A stretch of DNA of 64,000 bases from Schizochytrium sp. TIO01 (taxonomy: Eukaryota > Sar > Bigyra > Thraustochytrida > Thraustochytriidae). Shown piece after piece: positions 63,231-64,000 of this stretch (its first letter is position 1; every line of letters starts with the position of its first letter). The stretch is taken from NCBI GenBank assembly GCA_004764695.1, contig SMSO01000035.1:2540001-2604000 (forward strand), given 5' to 3'. The position numbers and the translations under genes are program-made. Under the pieces are notes generated by a model. It ran no database searches and was not told where the DNA came from. It was given only the letters and a program-made list of their open reading frames with translations.

Positions 63231-63308
<78 letters not shown>
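63231..63308. repeat. (AAAG)n microsatellite
   Basis: About 19 perfect AAAG units, one of the longest pure arrays in the window. Confidence 0.97.
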
Positions 63309-64000
63309 GGGGTGTCCTAGCGGCGGCTATGTGGATGGTATCGAAAGGCCACTGGGGCTGCGATTGGAAATGAATGGGTTTCGAGACGGAGGAGGAGGAG
63401 GATTGGGATCCTTAGAACGCGACCTAAAACCGGGAAGGAGGAAGAAGAAGGCGCTGAAAGAGGAGAAGAATGCTGTCGGGAAGCAGAAAGCGCCGTTTGC
63501 GTGCTTTTGTGGCCATCTAAGTTGTTGAATTGATCATCGATTCATTGCGGTTTGTTTGAAAGCAAATTGTTTTAACTTAATTAATTAAGTTAATTAATTA
63601 AGTTAATGAATAATTGAAAAGTGAATATGAAAAGGAGTTTGTGGGAAATAAATCCACTAAAGAACTGCGTTAGTTTGGGTGAGGATTGGATCTCGTTCGT
63701 AAACTGCATGCAATTCGTAAAGACGGCCGGCGCATGCATCTGAGTGCAGCACAGCACAGGGAGCTTAGGCAATGCCCGGCCGGTCAAAGAAGAGCTCCAA
63801 CCGGTACCTGGTCTGTCTGCGCGTAGGAGGATTGGGGAAATTGTACGAGGAGGCGAAGGTGATTGAAGATTTTATTTAATCTCTCTAAGAGTTGAAGTAG
63901 TAGGTAGATACTCAGGTAGCTAGCGGACAAGGGTGATGGTAATGAATAGTAAAGTTTATGTTTAATTTAAAAAGAGCTTCAAGCTTGAAGGGTGTTGACT

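Larger units (their letters stand above)
60468..64000. other. Repeat-rich gene-poor right end
   Basis: Mixed sequence with several short tetranucleotide arrays and an AT-rich block at 61890-62010. A palindromic TTAATTAA cluster lies at 63578-63606. No gene is recognised; the edge may cut a neighbouring transcription unit. Confidence 0.45.

Noticed and set aside
63231-63308. Lys/Glu-repeat peptide
   Set aside because: It is translation of a pure AAAG microsatellite.

Overview
This is a eukaryotic nuclear window. The genes are mostly single long exons, and two can be reassembled across GT-AG introns. No bacterial operon structure is visible. The gene content is beta-tubulin, mitochondrial NFU1, a DDX49/Dbp8-type helicase, an F-box/LRR protein, an LDAH-type lipid-droplet hydrolase, an ELMO protein, RNase T2 and a family of secreted sulfatases. 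Together with microsatellite-rich spacers, this suggests a marine heterotrophic protist, most plausibly a stramenopile of the thraustochytrid type. That assignment is inference; no rRNA is present to confirm it.

Layout. At 0.2-7 kb lie a two-exon RNase T2 gene (+), a convergent two-exon gene (-) whose spliced product joins an N-terminal DIX-like domain to a C-terminal ELMO domain, and a divergent DEAD-box helicase (+). From 7 to 25.4 kb is a gene-poor stretch in which GC-rich islands alternate with AT-rich, low-complexity and microsatellite DNA; I recognise no gene there. From 25.4 to 31.3 kb lie F-box/LRR (+), LDAH-like hydrolase (-) and NFU1 (+). From 32 to 50.9 kb there is a cluster of four paralogous secreted sulfatases. 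One is on the minus strand and carries a Pro/Thr-rich stalk and a GPI-type tail. Three are in tandem on the plus strand, each with a Cys-rich C-terminal module. Beta-tubulin (+) is at 54.6-55.9 kb. A small secreted twin-CX3C peptide gene (-) is at 57.0-57.3 kb. The remainder to 64 kb is repeat-rich and gene-poor.

How the genes relate. The sulfatase cluster is the only obvious functional neighbourhood. Four secreted or surface S1-type sulfatases suggest remodelling or use of sulfated polysaccharide, either the cell's own wall or scales or an algal food source. The other genes are housekeeping and show no sign of joint regulation. The most novel-looking items are the DIX-ELMO architecture, the sulfatase cluster (GKWG in place of the usual GKWH, and mosaic similarity among its members) and the prepropeptide-like twin-CX3C gene.
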